64,000 nt of DNA, from the NCBI GenBank assembly GCA_033964015.1, contig CM066915.1, positions 10,315,573 to 10,379,572 of the forward strand. The letters run 5' to 3'. This stretch comes from Scolanthus callimorphus. Its lineage: Eukaryota; Cnidaria; Anthozoa; Actiniaria; Edwardsiidae. The position numbers and the translations under genes are program-made. Of the stretch, positions 46,381 through 58,357 are shown in pieces. Below the pieces are notes generated by a model. That model saw only the letters and a list, made by a program, of their open reading frames with translations, was not told the origin of the DNA and made no database searches. Within the stretch, counting starts at the first letter, position 1. The number at the start of each line of letters is the position of its first letter.

Positions 46381-48706
46381 TTTTTTTTTTTTTTTTTTTA
46401 TTTAATAGCTTTCACCAATTCACAAATATAATTTACAAACATATACAATAGCACGAAAAAAAATACAAACAAATGATAACAAAACTTTGGTGAGGGTCGC
46501 ACAACAGAGCGAGGCTCCAAATTAAGTGCGCCCGTTTTGAGACTAAGAACAGAAAAATTAGAAACACATTAAACACGGATATAAATATATATACTAAGCT
46601 AAGTAGTTATTCTAGTAACAACAGGAGTAACTAGAGAGCAGATTGCGAGTAGAAGAGCATTTGCAGCAAATAGATTTCCAAGTGTTAAAATTATCAATAT
46701 TATAAGAAACAGTAAAGGCATCAGAGTAGAAGCGAGGAGGTGTGATTTGAACTGATTAGCAGAAGAGAGGGTGCGGGTATCCTCAGGCAGGTTATTCCAT
46801 AGTTTTGGGAGGCGGTTAAAGAAGCTAGCTTGAAAGAGTTTAGTACGGCATTTAGGAACGGTCAGATCAAGCACAGAACTATGACGGGTTACTCTGGTAG
46901 ATTTACACTTAACAAATCTATCTAGGTCTATAGTATAGTGACCGGTAGTACATTTGAAGAAGAAGATCAGGTCCTTAATTTCATGCCAGTAGGAAAGGGG
47001 TAACAGATTGAGTTTTGATAGGCGGTCATGATAGCTAATGTTATCTTGCCATTTGGTGTCCAGTATGTATTTGGTGGCTCTCCTTTGGAGGCTCTTGATT
47101 TTACCAATGCTGCCTATAGTGTGCGGGGCCCACACTTCACTTGCATAGCCAACAAAAGGTCTCACGAAAGTTAAATACAACAGTCTCCTATTCTCTATAC
47201 TAAATGCTTTGACACTGTGGCGGCGAAGGAATCCTAGCATTCTGTAAGCTTTAGCTACAGTAGTGTTTATGTGACTGTCCCACTTCATGTCTGATGATAC
47301 AGAAACTCCGAGGTCCTTAACGTGTGTGACACGCATTAAAATTGTGTCATTCAGCGTGTAGTCAAACGCGACTGGATGGTGTTTACGCGTAATTGTGAGA
47401 ACTTCGCACTTGGTGGAGTTGAACTTGAGACGCCAATCTTGGCTCCATGCTTGTACATTGTCCAGATCGTCCTGGAGGGCGCTGCAATCAGAGGAAGTAT
47501 GTACCACAGTAGAACACTTGGAGTCGTCAGCAAAGAGTGCGATGGGATTATCAACTACTGACGGAAGGTCGTTAACATAAACCAAGAACAGAAGGGGGCC
47601 GAGAATACTTCCTTGCGGAACTCCTGATGGCACTGGAGAACGGCTAGAAGTGAATCCATGGACAAGGCACCGCTGAGCACGTCCCGACAAGTAGCTCGCG
47701 AGCCACTGCAATAAAGTCCCACCGATACCATAGCGGGAAAGCTTCAGGAGGAGACGCTGATGCGATACACTGTCGAAGGCTGTCGCCAGGTCGAGATAAA
47801 CAATGTCTGACTGTAAGCCTTGATCCAGGGCCTGGCCAACTTCATGGTAGAATAACAATAGCTGAGTCACTGTGGAGCGTCCCTGGAGGAAGCCGTGCTG
47901 CGAGTCATCGAGAATGGCACAGAGATGATCTTTGATGTAGGCGAAGATACATCTTTCGAGCACTTTGGAAACCACACACAGAAGAGAGATTGGTCTGTAA
48001 TTGGGGACGTCTTCTTTTTTCCCCTTCTTGTGGACCGGCACCACTAGAGCGTCCTTCCATTCGGTAGGCACTTTCCCAGTGGTGAGTGAGATATTAAAGA
48101 GGGCGCAGATTGAGGGCGCCAACTCACGAGCACATTCCTTAAGAACAATGGTGGGGAGAACATCCGGGCCAGGGGCCTTGTTTGGATCCAGTGCACATAA
48201 AGCCTTGTACACTTCTTCCACACAGAGAAACAGCGAGTCTAAGGTGGAGACTCCAGGGTCAGCGGTCTCCATTTCGAGCGGACCCTCAGTATCTATAGTA
48301 AATGTTGAGTAGAAGAACTGATTAAAGGCCTCAGCCTTTTCCTCGCCCGTAGTGAACTGAATGCCGCAGTGGTTGATAGTGGCGGGAACCGAGTTAGACT
48401 TCGTCTTATGGCGGAAGTAGCTCCAGAAGCACTTGGGATTCTCTTTAAGGGAGTGTCGAAGAGAATCATGATATTCTTTTAGCTTCCTAGCCATTAGTTC
48501 CTTGACCTCCTTCCTCAGTGCTTTGAATTTATCCTGGTAGAAAGAGCTTTTGCGCTTTTTCGCGGCGCGTCTTGCGGTTTCCTTCTTCTTGACAAGATGG
48601 AGGACTTCTACTGCATTCCTAGTGTGCTCTTCTTTCGCAGGACGTGATATGGTATTCCAGGCTAGATCCTGGTAGCCTGAAATAGGCTGGGCTTTCCCTT
48701 CTTTTT
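46381..48706 (-). mobile_element. 5'-truncated L2/CR1-type LINE with poly(A) tail
   Basis: A minus-strand element inside the third transposase intron. The tail is a 19-base T run on the plus strand (46381-46399). The 5' end breaks off near 48706, where the frame meets a stop just upstream of KEGKAQPISGYQDLAW. The endonuclease domain is absent, as in typical truncated reverse transcription. No target duplication was recognised. Confidence 0.8.
46599..48700 (-). CDS. LINE ORF2 C-terminal part: reverse transcriptase
   Basis: An open frame without disruption. Motifs: WKDALVVPVHKKG, NYRPISLL, HGFLQGRST, DLATAFDSVSH, SGVPQGSILGPLLF, catalytic FADD in LFADDSKC, LGVSVSSDMKW and the C-terminal RRATKYIL...LNLLPLSYWHE. 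The lead-in from about 48700 is Lys/Arg-rich. An intact 630-residue RT region implies a young insertion, later than the break-up of the host transposase gene or unrelated to it. Antisense to that gene. Confidence 0.9.
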
Positions 48707-49704
48707 ATCTAGAGTATGATTTCTGTTATAGTCACTTTTCGCCTGGCGGAGCCCAACGTGATTGTATTTATTACTGGGTAACCATTTTATTTCAGACCAC
48801 CAAGACCACCCGGAGTTGGCAAGTCACGTCCTACAGATGATATTTCTAGGCAATACTGGCTTCCATTTCCCTGTGTCACACTGGCCAACCGCTGAAGTTG
48901 ATCCAGCATCTTTATATAACACGTGTTGGAACACCGTTCGGTGGCTTTTGAATGGCGGTTTTAAAGTGCACTATTGCTGTTGCGACGGAGGATCTGCCAA
49001 CAGATCGTTTATCGAGCTGCATTTCGATGGAAAAGACCCAGTACAGGAGGGATTTACTGTGATCAACCCGTACACCAGAGAGTTCCTTGTGTTTATCATG
49101 GATCCGTATGTAAGTAATAAAACAAATTTGCACATTATGACAGTCAGATTTTCCTAATTCTCAGGTAAACAAAACTAACTATTTATTCAATTAAAATAAC
49201 ACTTTCTTTCCATACTTCCAGCAAGAGAATCGTTGTTAATTTTGTCACCTTTTGTGGCATGAATGAAGAGCATCTATTTCGGCCGTACGTAGATATAATC
49301 ATTTGTCACTGACGAAATCGGAATCAAACCCCCTAAATTCCAACGCAAATTTCTGTCCGAACTCTAAAAAGTGCCGTACCCCAAAACATCTTACATAGCA
49401 TATGAAAGTCCTCTCCATAGTTTTTCGTTTCATTGTTATTTAAGCTTTTTTACATCAAAATACTATATTAACAGTAGGTGGCTAGCGGATCTAAGGAAGA
49501 TGCATTAGGTTCGACCCATCCCCTTTCTTAGCAAAAAAGAAAAAAAAAGGATGCAAAAGAACAATAACAAAATAAAGTTAAAACAACGATGCAGTACGTT
49601 ATATGTTATCGATATCTAAAATCTTATTTTTCAGACGTTTTCGAGAGAGCAATAGAATATCTTGCTTGGAAATTTTTGTACTGAAAAACGCACCCGATCC
49701 CCCC

Positions 49705-50473
49705 AGAATTCTAAATGTTACGTTTTTCACCGTAACAAAATCCCATATGTCAATTCTTTTGCAACTTCTGCACATTATTATTTAATATATACCAAAGATT
49801 ACATCAAAGTCTTGAGTTCATTGAAGTATTTTAAGGCACCGAGAAAAAATTCCAAACTTCATTGCCTTCGGTTTGCTTGACCCGGTTTTTTTCATTGTAC
49901 TTTGTTTTCGCCTGTTATAGCTTTCATGTCGGTTTTCCCTAAAGCGAGCCACATTCCAACATGGGATTCGACCACTGCTTCTACGACTCAATTAGTTATC
50001 CTCCCAGTTCATGTCACGCTTCTAAGAAGCAAAGCTGTAGAAACGTTGCATCTGGTCATATATATTTTGAGTTGAACAGAATGTTTCTACTGAATGTTCT
50101 CAGACATCTGTAATGAAAGATACCAGTATGATGCGAAAAAAGAAATTCTATGTTTTGGTATTGTTCATTGTGTGACCATGTTTGCTACGCTTTGAGGGTC
50201 AAATAAATGCGCATTCTATGGCCGCAAAAATTACAACACGCTGCAATGTCGTTCGCTACAGAAACATCTACATGAAAGCTACAACAGGCAAAAACAAAGT
50301 ACAATGAAAAACCGGGAAAAGCAAACAGAAAGAGTAATGAAGTTTGGAATGTTTTCTCGGTGCCTCAAGACTTTGGTGTTATCTTTGTTATATATTCAAT
50401 GATAATTTAAGGAAATTGCAAAAGAATTGACATATGGGATTTTTGTCAGGTGAGAAAAACGCAAGATTTAGAA
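49705..50473. repeat. Foldback repeat (about 210-235-bp arms)
   Basis: 'cccatatgtcaattcttttg' (about 49743) and 'attccaaacttcat' (about 49850) return inverted at about 50418-50437 and about 50339. The right arm has lost a few small segments. It lies just where later transposase exons would be expected. Confidence 0.75.
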
Positions 50474-52079
50474 TTCTGGCCAAAATTTCGCAACTTTTGC
50501 AGTTTACTGGTCGATACTTGAACACATGCCAAACAAAATCGAAAGCCTTCTAAGAGGGGGGAATTTGGCTGGCACATTGCATTGGGTTTGTAGATAATTC
50601 GGGCGGCAAGGATCTTCTGATTACGCAAATATCAGCCATTCGTTTTACAGGAAATCTTTGCGGAATAAAAATTTTGACGTTTTGGAACTTTAAAAACGTC
50701 CTCTCAAATAACATAAAGTCGGCCCAATAAATTTTCTCCAAACTTGCTGGGATTATTGTCTGCTACTCAAGGATTAGTTCGAAGGGTGTCATTTTAAAAG
50801 TTCAGATCGAGTAACGCGTCTAGTGGCCCATAATAATAAACAATGGTGTGGTTATTACGTTGCTATAGCAACTCCGATCACAACAAAATACACATTACAA
50901 TAAAGTTCAAACCCTCCGGGGAAACCATGTGAAAGTTCAGACCAGTACAAGTTTGTGTACTTGAACAGCAGCCAAACAAAGTTTGGTGGTCGAGGGTAGA
51001 AAAAATTGTAGGCAGCCTCCTTAACTTCGCTCTTCCTTCGATGGGCATTTGCTCCACGATACGATTAACCGTTTCCGGCTCAACATCTTCTACAGCTCCA
51101 ACACTTGCAATTTGTACAAGTAGTAAATTGTTGATTTCTCTCATTATATCAGTCAGAGCACAAAAATCACCTGTCTGAAACAGCGACCTGTCTCTCAACC
51201 CGAGCACGCTTGCGAACTCCGTTGCAATAGTTGGGTTTGTAGTCTGGGAGCAGCTACCGGAAAAAAACCGCGTCGTAGCACCCAACGCGCAGACCCAGGA
51301 AAATAACATAGAAAGATAGGTACATGCCTAAGGTACAATTTGATCCGTATCGCACAGAGTGGCTCATGGGACAACACCCCGATATTGCGCATTTTGTTCC
51401 CTCTCTGCTCATATGTCCTTTTTTTAAAATTGCGAACTTATATGCCTTTTAATTCCCCATTCAAAGATCAAAACTATCCAAAACTTTGCATCATTGTAAG
51501 AAATCATACACCTTAAATTCCTAGTTGTCAATCTGCTCTTAATAGCCAATCTATTAAACAGAAATAAGAAGCTGGCAGCCATATTAGTTCTTTGTTATTC
51601 AAATGAGTTGTGCCTTCTCTCATAGGCTGTAGCGCTACAAGTACAGCGCGCCTAAATGTCTGCGTTGGTAAAAAAATATCCTTCCAATGCATTGAACACT
51701 TATGTGGACATTTTACTGCCGTCGTATATTTTCTTTGATCTCTGCTGACACAAACAAAAAATTATAGGTTTATTAGAAAATACCAAAATCATTTTTCTTT
51801 ATTCGAAATTACCTAGTTAAATGATTCAAACAAAGTCGGTGAAAAGATACCAGACCATTAAAACTATATATTAGGCCTGGAAGCCTGTACTGTCTATGTG
51901 ATTCTTGACTTTTCAGACATCAGGAACTTATGAATAAGAAAGGAACCTCATGAATAACAAAAGGTTTCAAATGGCCCCCATCATAGATATCTCTTCAACC
52001 TTCATTTTTACAGTACGTACGGAAATTACGGCACAAGTTTATATCCTACCATTTGAAACGCATTTACTTCAATAAGGTA
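50474..52079. other. Intergenic, no gene recognised
   Basis: The minus-strand frame at 50878-51309 has a well-behaved stretch (MREINNLLLVQIASVGAVED) ahead of the dispersed-repeat end at about 51009. It might be a relic exon, but no motif supports it. Confidence 0.3.
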
Positions 52080-54570
52080 AAAAACAGACAAAACAGGAGC
52101 CGAGAGATGTCAACGTTTCGGATTTTACTTTCAATCCTTCATCAGGGCGGCTACTAAAACCGTTACAAAGATGATAACGTGTATATAGAAATAATGAGCT
52201 GCGCGCGCTCAAAAAGACAAACGCGCGCAAGGAAAAGAATACGCTAGTTACAAAGAGAAAAACTAAAATTATTCTCTAAGATTGAGTCCATCAGGAGTTA
52301 TTGTTCTCAATTTGTCTATCCAGAAGCCCTCGACAGTGGAGAGGTCTTCAGACTTGACCACCTTCTTGATTGCCTTGATGGTAAGGTCTGACATGCTATG
52401 GCCGTTGCTGGGGTTGAAGTGGGCCGACACTGGGCACGTTTCCGCATATTTTCCCCAGTTTTTGATGGTACACTTGTGATTACGGAAACGTGCGTGTAGG
52501 GGCATGCTGGTTTCCCCGACGTACTGCGCTGGACACTTTTTGCAGGATATGAGATAAACGACATTTTTGCTTTTGCAGTTCAGGGTGCTTCTAATGGGAT
52601 ATCTTCTCCCGGTCTTGGAACTGCAAAAACTGTCGCTTGTCTCAGCAAACGCACAAGTGCCACATCGCTTGTCCTCACATGGTCTCATGCCTCGCTGTGA
52701 GTCGTCTTCAGATGGGACCCGAGCCCTCACGGTAATATCCCTGAGGTTTGGTGGGCGCCTGAAAGCTACTATAGGAGGCTCCTTGACGATCCGTGACACG
52801 CACATGATGGGGAATGTCTCTCTGACAATCTTGTGAGCGTTTCTTAGGAGAGGGTGGTACGTTAGAACTAAAGGTACTCTGGTGTTATTGGGTTTCCTTC
52901 TGGATGTCGTGAGTACATCTGCGCGGGATCTCTGTGTAACTCTGGTGATGCTTTGGTTAACGAGGTTTTCACTGTAGCCCCTGGACAGCAGGTAGGTCGT
53001 AAGCTCCGAGCACCGTTTCTTGAAGAACTCATCAGTGGAACAGATCCTACGTAGACGTAGAGCGAGGGAGTATGGAATACTAGTCTTACAATGATGCGGG
53101 TGACAGAAAGACCACAGAAGATATTGATGTGTGTCTGTCGGTTTACAGTACAGATCACTCTGCAACGACCCGTTAACTTTAATGACCTTCACATCAAGAA
53201 AATCTACACTTGTCATGGAGTGAGTTGCCGTGAACTTGATGGTTGGACGGATTCCATTTACGAAACGAAGAAAGTCGCCAAACGCCTGTTCTCCATGTGG
53301 CCAGATGCCAAAGATGTCGTTGATGTATCGCCACCAAATAATAGGTTTAAGAGAGGCTTGTGTCAGGATGGTGTTCTCTATGTTACCCATGAATATGTTG
53401 GCATAGGAAGGAGCCATTCTTGTTCCCATGGCAACCCCGTTCACTTGAACGTAATTCTGGTGATGAAATTGAAGATGAAGATGAAATTGTTCTGAGTGAG
53501 GACTAATTCTGAAAGCTTTAAGAGAGCTTTTGTGCTGGGTGTCTTCCGTGTTCTATTGTTCAGAGCGTGTTTGAGAGCAGCGAGCCCGCCATTATGAGGT
53601 ATGTTCGTGTATAAAGATTTAACATCCATGGTAAATAGTATAGCCTGGTCGGACAGTGCCGTAACGTCCTGCAATTTCCGTAGAAAATCTGGAATGTCGT
53701 GAATGTAGGAAGGGAGCTGTTGGGCAATGGGTTCTTATCCAATAATCAACAAATTCGGAAGCTTTCTCGGTAGCACTTCCATTAGAGGCGCAGACGGGCC
53801 TACCCGGGTTTCCAGGCTTATGTATTTTAGGGAGGAGGTAGAATCTTGATGCTTTAGCATCATCCATCCAAAGGTAGTCGAGCGTGTCTTCATCTATCTC
53901 GCCCTTCTCTTCCATGCGTGAGATTTGGTCGTTAATTTTCTCACTGAATTCCGTAGAGGGGTCTTGCTGTAGGGGTTGATAGAAGTTGGTATCGCTCAGC
54001 TGTCTTTGAGCTTTCGTGATGTACTGCTCCCGGTCCTGTACCACCACGGCGGAGCCTTTATCTGCCGGTTTAATGACGATATCCCTCCTATTGGCTAAGG
54101 ACTGCAAAGCCTCTCTCTCACCCTTCTGAAGGTTGTCGCCAAAGTGGTTGGTGCGCACCTCTTCCATGATTTTATTGTTGACCGCAGTGATATAAGTTTC
54201 GAGGGCGGGATCTCTGCCGGTGGGAGGATTCCAACGGTAGATCAACTTGGGTGGGCGTAGTAGCGTTGTTCTCCTCTGTGTGAAAGTATTCTTTGAGACG
54301 GAGCCGTCTAGCGCCTGCTTGAAGGTCTTTCTTGAGTTGATGTTCGTCGAGTTGTTTGGGAACAGGACAAAACCCAAGACCATTGAATAGAACCGATGTT
54401 TCGTTGTCTGTGAGGATGGTCGACGAGCGATTGATGACTACGCTAGGACACGGCAACGTATCGTTCTCTTGATGGGCTGGACTTTGTTCTGCAATATATC
54501 GGTGAAAACGGCGGTTCCGCGATCTCCTTCCAGTCCTTGCTCCGGTATTTGCCCTACCGTTAGCTAGAGC
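52080..54570 (-). mobile_element. Penelope-like element (PLE), decayed
   Basis: A minus-strand RT and GIY-YIG endonuclease order, characteristic of Penelope-like elements. The 3' flank has 'cctgatgaaggattgaaagt' on the minus strand, then 'ctcggctcctgttttgtctg', a tail arrangement I associate with PLEs. The ends are approximate and no flanking repeat was found. Confidence 0.75.
52269..54570 (-). pseudogene. PLE reverse transcriptase with GIY-YIG endonuclease
   Basis: The N-terminal part (LFNGLGFCPVPKQ, RRLRLKEYF) lies at about 54560-54240 in one frame and continues in a second frame to about 53750 (DKGSAVVVQDR). RT motif A, DVKSLYTNIP, is in a third frame. A short 'ttcatct' expansion near 53475 causes another shift before GVAMGTRMAPSYANIFMG. 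The catalytic box reads YIND instead of YIDD (AAC at 53319-53321). The C-terminal domain has VVYLISC...CPAQYVGET and HARFRNHK, a GIY-YIG nuclease preceded by Cys pairs. With several shifts and an active-site change, this copy is dead. Confidence 0.85.
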
Positions 54571-54989
54571 ATCAGGAGGCGATGAGCTTTCGCTCGTGGT
54601 ATGACAGGTGGAAACAGCAGAGATTGATGTGTTTCTTGGTAAGATTTTTAATTTTACATGCTTTAAATTACTTTACAATTTTACAAGGAACATGTGAGCA
54701 TCTTGTAACAAAAGTGCCCGAAATCGGAATGTTGTGTCATCGGCTCATTTGTAACATCCGGTCTAAATTAAACTTATACGCATACCTATCATCCTATGCT
54801 ACTTTCCCGGTCCTGCGCGAAGGGTGCTACGAAAACCACTTTCTAGGCCTCTTTTCAAGATCTGCTCCTAGACTATTGATCTGCTCCTAGACTATTGTGC
54901 AGAAATGCGCTATAAAATTATTCCGTTCTCGTTTTCTTTTTCTTTGTTTTAGAACACTATCGTGAACGATAGAAAATATGCGTCTCCAT

Positions 54990-55371
54990 TAAATGCCAAA
55001 AACAATTTGAAGTTTGTTAAAATGGGCTCTGTGTTTAATGTTTCAAGTGCAGCGTTCGACCGAACTGAAATATCGGTGTGATGCGCCAAAGGCGGTATTT
55101 CGGTTTTTAGTAGTTAAGTTAAGTTATGGAAATATACGTCATCATTTGTAGAGTAAATGTTAGTTATATCATGGCCACGAGGGTTTATCTCTCTCGCCAG
55201 TGTTTTAGCAAAATTACTGTTTTTCGTGGAACAAGTTCCCTGGCGAATATCGTTTATGAGGTCTATCAACATTTGATCTTGGCTTCAGACAAACTGAGTG
55301 CGGAAATACCTTATTCCAGGTTACACTTTGAAAGGCATAAAGGCCAGGATCAAAAGCATTTCGAACTGGTG
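54990..55371 (-). pseudogene. PIF1-like helicase, downstream fragment
   Basis: Directly left of the BEL element, the minus strand reads PVRNAFDPGLYAFQSVTWNK, then VFPHSVCLK. After a one-base shift near 55285 it continues QDQMLIDLINDIRQGTCSTK and FAKTLAREINPRG, then a stop near 55110. It continues the helicase frame left off at 61449. In PIF1 helicases this is the region after the GDFxQLxP motif. Confidence 0.7.
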
Positions 55372-55708
55372 TGTCACCAACACAGACCACGGCCGATCTG
55401 TGGGTGCGAACCGCGAGGGTATTTACAAGACACCAGGCGTTGAGTTTCGTAACGACAACATCATTTATTACAACTCCTTAACACACTGTTCTACCAATCC
55501 TTGACAGCGGTTTCCTGTGGCATATAAAGGCATATAAATCTAAGCATTGTTAATCCTAACAACAATGTTAACTCGACAAAAGGTCATTCCTTACCGAGCT
55601 GTTTGTGTTCCACAAAACTCGCCGCCATCTTCCTTTCATACCCAAGGTGCTCGCGCAGTGGCACGCGCCATGTTACGTGCCACAGGTATCCCGCAGTCGG
55701 GCGCCACA
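55372..55708 (-). repeat. BEL/Pao 3' LTR
   Basis: Plus-strand ends 'tgtcaccaacacagacc' and 'gtcgggcgccaca'. 'aggggccgg' next to it on the minus strand is a possible polypurine tract. Confidence 0.85.
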
Positions 55709-55844
55709 CCGGCCCCTAAATGAAACTACGACAGCTAAGTTTTCATTTACACTCTGATAACAGCGACCGACAACTATACTATAGTACGCAGTTCAATACT
55801 AATCCATCTCAAGTTTGCATAACTTGGTAACCGGACGCATCAGC

Positions 55845-56294
55845 TCAGTGCTCGTCACCTTGAAGTCTCCCAGTCTGCGCCTCTTCGCTCGTGTCGCTAC
55901 CGTAGACACCGTCTTCACTCGTGTTTGGGGCTTCTTTCCTTCGCAACACCTTACTCCTTAAGAACCGCTTGTACCGCAGTAACCAAGCAACCGATAACTT
56001 CAACTTCCACGATGACGAGTAGTACATGATGATGTCATCAATTACATCTCTCCGCTTCTCGTTACATGTCGCGTACACTTGCACTTCCTTTTTGACTTCC
56101 GGGTCATCATTCTTAATCTCTGGGACCGTGATCATTTTTGGCCAGTTTGCCTCGTCTTCTAACAGGAAGCTTGGTCCCTTCAACCACCGATCATTCCTGA
56201 TTAGAGCTTCCATTTTGAGCCCTTTCGAACCGTCATCAGCTGGGTTGTCATCTCTGTTGAACATACCGCCATTCTCCGACTTTGGAACCATCAT
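55845..56294 (-). pseudogene. BEL/Pao pol, RNase H end to start of integrase region
   Basis: Continues the RT frame after a one-base shift near 56258: RDDNPADDGSKGLKMEALI, then NDRWLKGPSFL, the usual Pao stretch between RNase H and integrase. It ends in charged sequence with a stop at 55845, with no HHCC finger or DDE core. Confidence 0.8.
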
Positions 56295-57951
56295 GTATGA
56301 CCGTCAAACGGTTAGACTCAAAGGTATGAAACCTCTTCGTTTCATTCTTCCACTTCAATCCGAGCGTTGAAGTCATTGGAGGTCGCTCCAACTCGTTTAT
56401 CATGGACTTAGCTCGGTCATTCTCTGGTACCGATGCAATCACATCTTTATCATTACTGCACCACTTTGTCAAGTTAAACCCTCCCTTGTCCAACAGTTCT
56501 CTGAGATCACTCACAAGCTTGACCGCCTTCTCAGTGGTGTCTGTAGACTTCATAAGGTCATCCACGTACATATTCCTAGCTATGGTGTCAGACACTTCCG
56601 GGTTGGTGTCACCCTCAAGTTCTATTGTCTTCTTCAAACAATAGTTAACCACACTTGGCGATGACGTTGCTCCGAATAAATGTTTCACCATCCTGTTCTC
56701 CTCCAGCTCACCAGATAAATCAGAGTTAGACCACCATAAAAGCCTTAAAGCATCACAGTCCTTGGGATCTACCCGTACCTGATGAAACATTGACTCTATG
56801 TCAGCGACTAATCCAATTCTGTCTTGCCGAAAGCGACTTAGCACAGCAACAAGATTATTTGTCAAGTCCGGTCCTTGCAACAATTGTTCATTTAATGAAG
56901 TCCCTCCATACTTAGCTGCACAGTCAAAAACTATTCGAATCTTATCCTTCTTTGATGGGTGTGTCACTGGGTGGTGGCTTAAATACCACACCGGCCTATC
57001 CGTCTTTGTTGACTCCTCTGGCGGTACCTTCTCCGCATGTCCACGCTCTATGTAGTCACTCATTGTGACTTTATACTTATCAAACAAGTCTCCATCTCTA
57101 AGAAATCTCTTCTTCAGAAGACCACACCTCCTTTCCGCCATGATCCTGTTGTATGGTAAATAGGGCGGGACTCGCCGCCAAGGCAGTGCTACCTGATAGT
57201 GTCCGTCGACTATTTCTAAAGTTTCCTCCATTATCTGCAGTGCACGTTTGTCTTCGATGGAAGGACAAACGTTTGAACTAACAACTGAATCCGCAAAGTC
57301 TGTTTGCAAGAGTCTCTCCAACTGTTGCTGTAGTAGCTCATTACTGATCTCCTTCTCAGTTTCTGCATCTGTAGACTTCAATCTCCCAGTACTTGTAGAC
57401 ATAAGTGTACTATCCTCAAATGAACAATGTTGTTTTGCAAGAGTAACATCATGCTCAGCGAGCTTGGTATCTACCAGGGGGGTGTGCAATGCATCACAGG
57501 GTTCTCCTTTACATAATTCGCCAAGAAACTGCTCGTCAGTTACATTGACAAGATTCACTGAGCACTGTTCACTGTCCCTATTTCCGCACATGGGACCCAT
57601 CACTGTCCATCCAAGTGAATATCTCACACCTATTGGTTCTCCATCACTCCCAGCCTTGTGTTCTAGTGGGACAAACAACATTGGATTTTCCTTAAGGCCA
57701 ATAATGAGTCCAACCTCTGATGAACTACATTCTTGGAAGTCAATATCTCTCAAATGAGAAAAACGTTCAATATCTTCCTTTCTGGGTATGCAACTAGAGG
57801 ATACAGGTATTTGTTCTACTGTCCTGACATTTAACAGCTCTTTCTCCACCATCCCATCCTGCGACATTATAACAAGATCAATCATGTGACCTTCCAGTTT
57901 CCTTGTTCCTGTTACACCAACAAGTTCAAATTGCATACTGGTGCACCACAT
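56248..57951 (-). pseudogene. BEL/Pao reverse transcriptase
   Basis: N-terminal part ends the protease region (VGVTGTRKLEGHMIDLVI). The RT follows with WYLSHHPVTHPSKKDKIRIV, DIESMFHQVRVDPKD, and catalytic YVDD in NMYVDDLMKS. About 60 residues later, STLGLKWKNETKRF runs into HTFESNRLTVI, which normally lies much further on at the end of RNase H. About 200 residues of RNase H are therefore deleted in frame. Confidence 0.85.
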
Positions 57952-58353
57952 CCAAGGTCAACAAACAATTGTTCTTTACATAATGACACCTCACTCCCAC
58001 TATCTAGCAGTGCATATGTTTCTAACACCTTGTTACCATCCTTGACCTTGACCTTGAGGGGTATCACCCCTAAACACACTCTTCTCTCGCCGGCCCCAGT
58101 TGCAACAGTAACAGATGCTACTTTAGCGCTTCCCGAATTAGCACCTGCGTCACTTAGTGTCGCATCCGATGGTAATGATACGCTAAGCCCAGCTTGTCTG
58201 GGTGTTTTGTTCATTCGGTTATCAATTGTACCGTCTCTCTTGTCTCGCACTGAAGGGTGTAACAATGTGTGGTGTTCCTTATCACAACCTTTAACTTGAC
58301 ACCTAAAGGTTGTCTTGGGACATTTGTCTTTAAAATGTCCTCCGCTTAGGCAC
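57912..58353 (-). pseudogene. BEL/Pao Gag C-terminus and aspartic protease
   Basis: From 58353 the minus strand reads CLSGGHFKDKCP, the second half of a zinc knuckle, then a CxxxxC..HH cluster. The protease motif LLDSGSEVSLCKEQLF follows (catalytic Asp about 58008). The frame shifts near 57930 into the RT frame. Confidence 0.8.
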
Positions 58354-58357
58354 TTAA

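Larger units (their letters stand above)
43462..49109 (+). pseudogene. P-element/THAP9-like transposase gene, at least four exons, broken
   Basis: Exons: 43462-43739 (acceptor CTTTTAG, donor AAA|GTAAGA), about 44200-44459 (donor CAG|GTATAT), 44708-44810 (CACCAG / GAAG|GTATGT) and 48796-49109 (TTTCAG / TAT|GTAAGT). Where testable, phases fit (exon 2 to 3 phase 0, 3 to 4 phase 1). Motifs in order: coiled coil with WHPK; LKLPSGR...; LILDKMAIQ|EDLQM; VNLGDH; HPELASHVLQMIFLG; CDGGSANRSF. These match the RNase H-like catalytic region of THAP9/P transposases. Exon 2 has an in-frame TAG (about 44240) and a one-base shift (about 44265), and lacks an AG where its acceptor should be. No later exons were found. 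Confidence 0.65.

Noticed and set aside
56402..57757. Several plus-strand frames of 80-169 codons
   Set aside because: Antisense shadows of the BEL/Pao RT frame, which has clear catalytic motifs.
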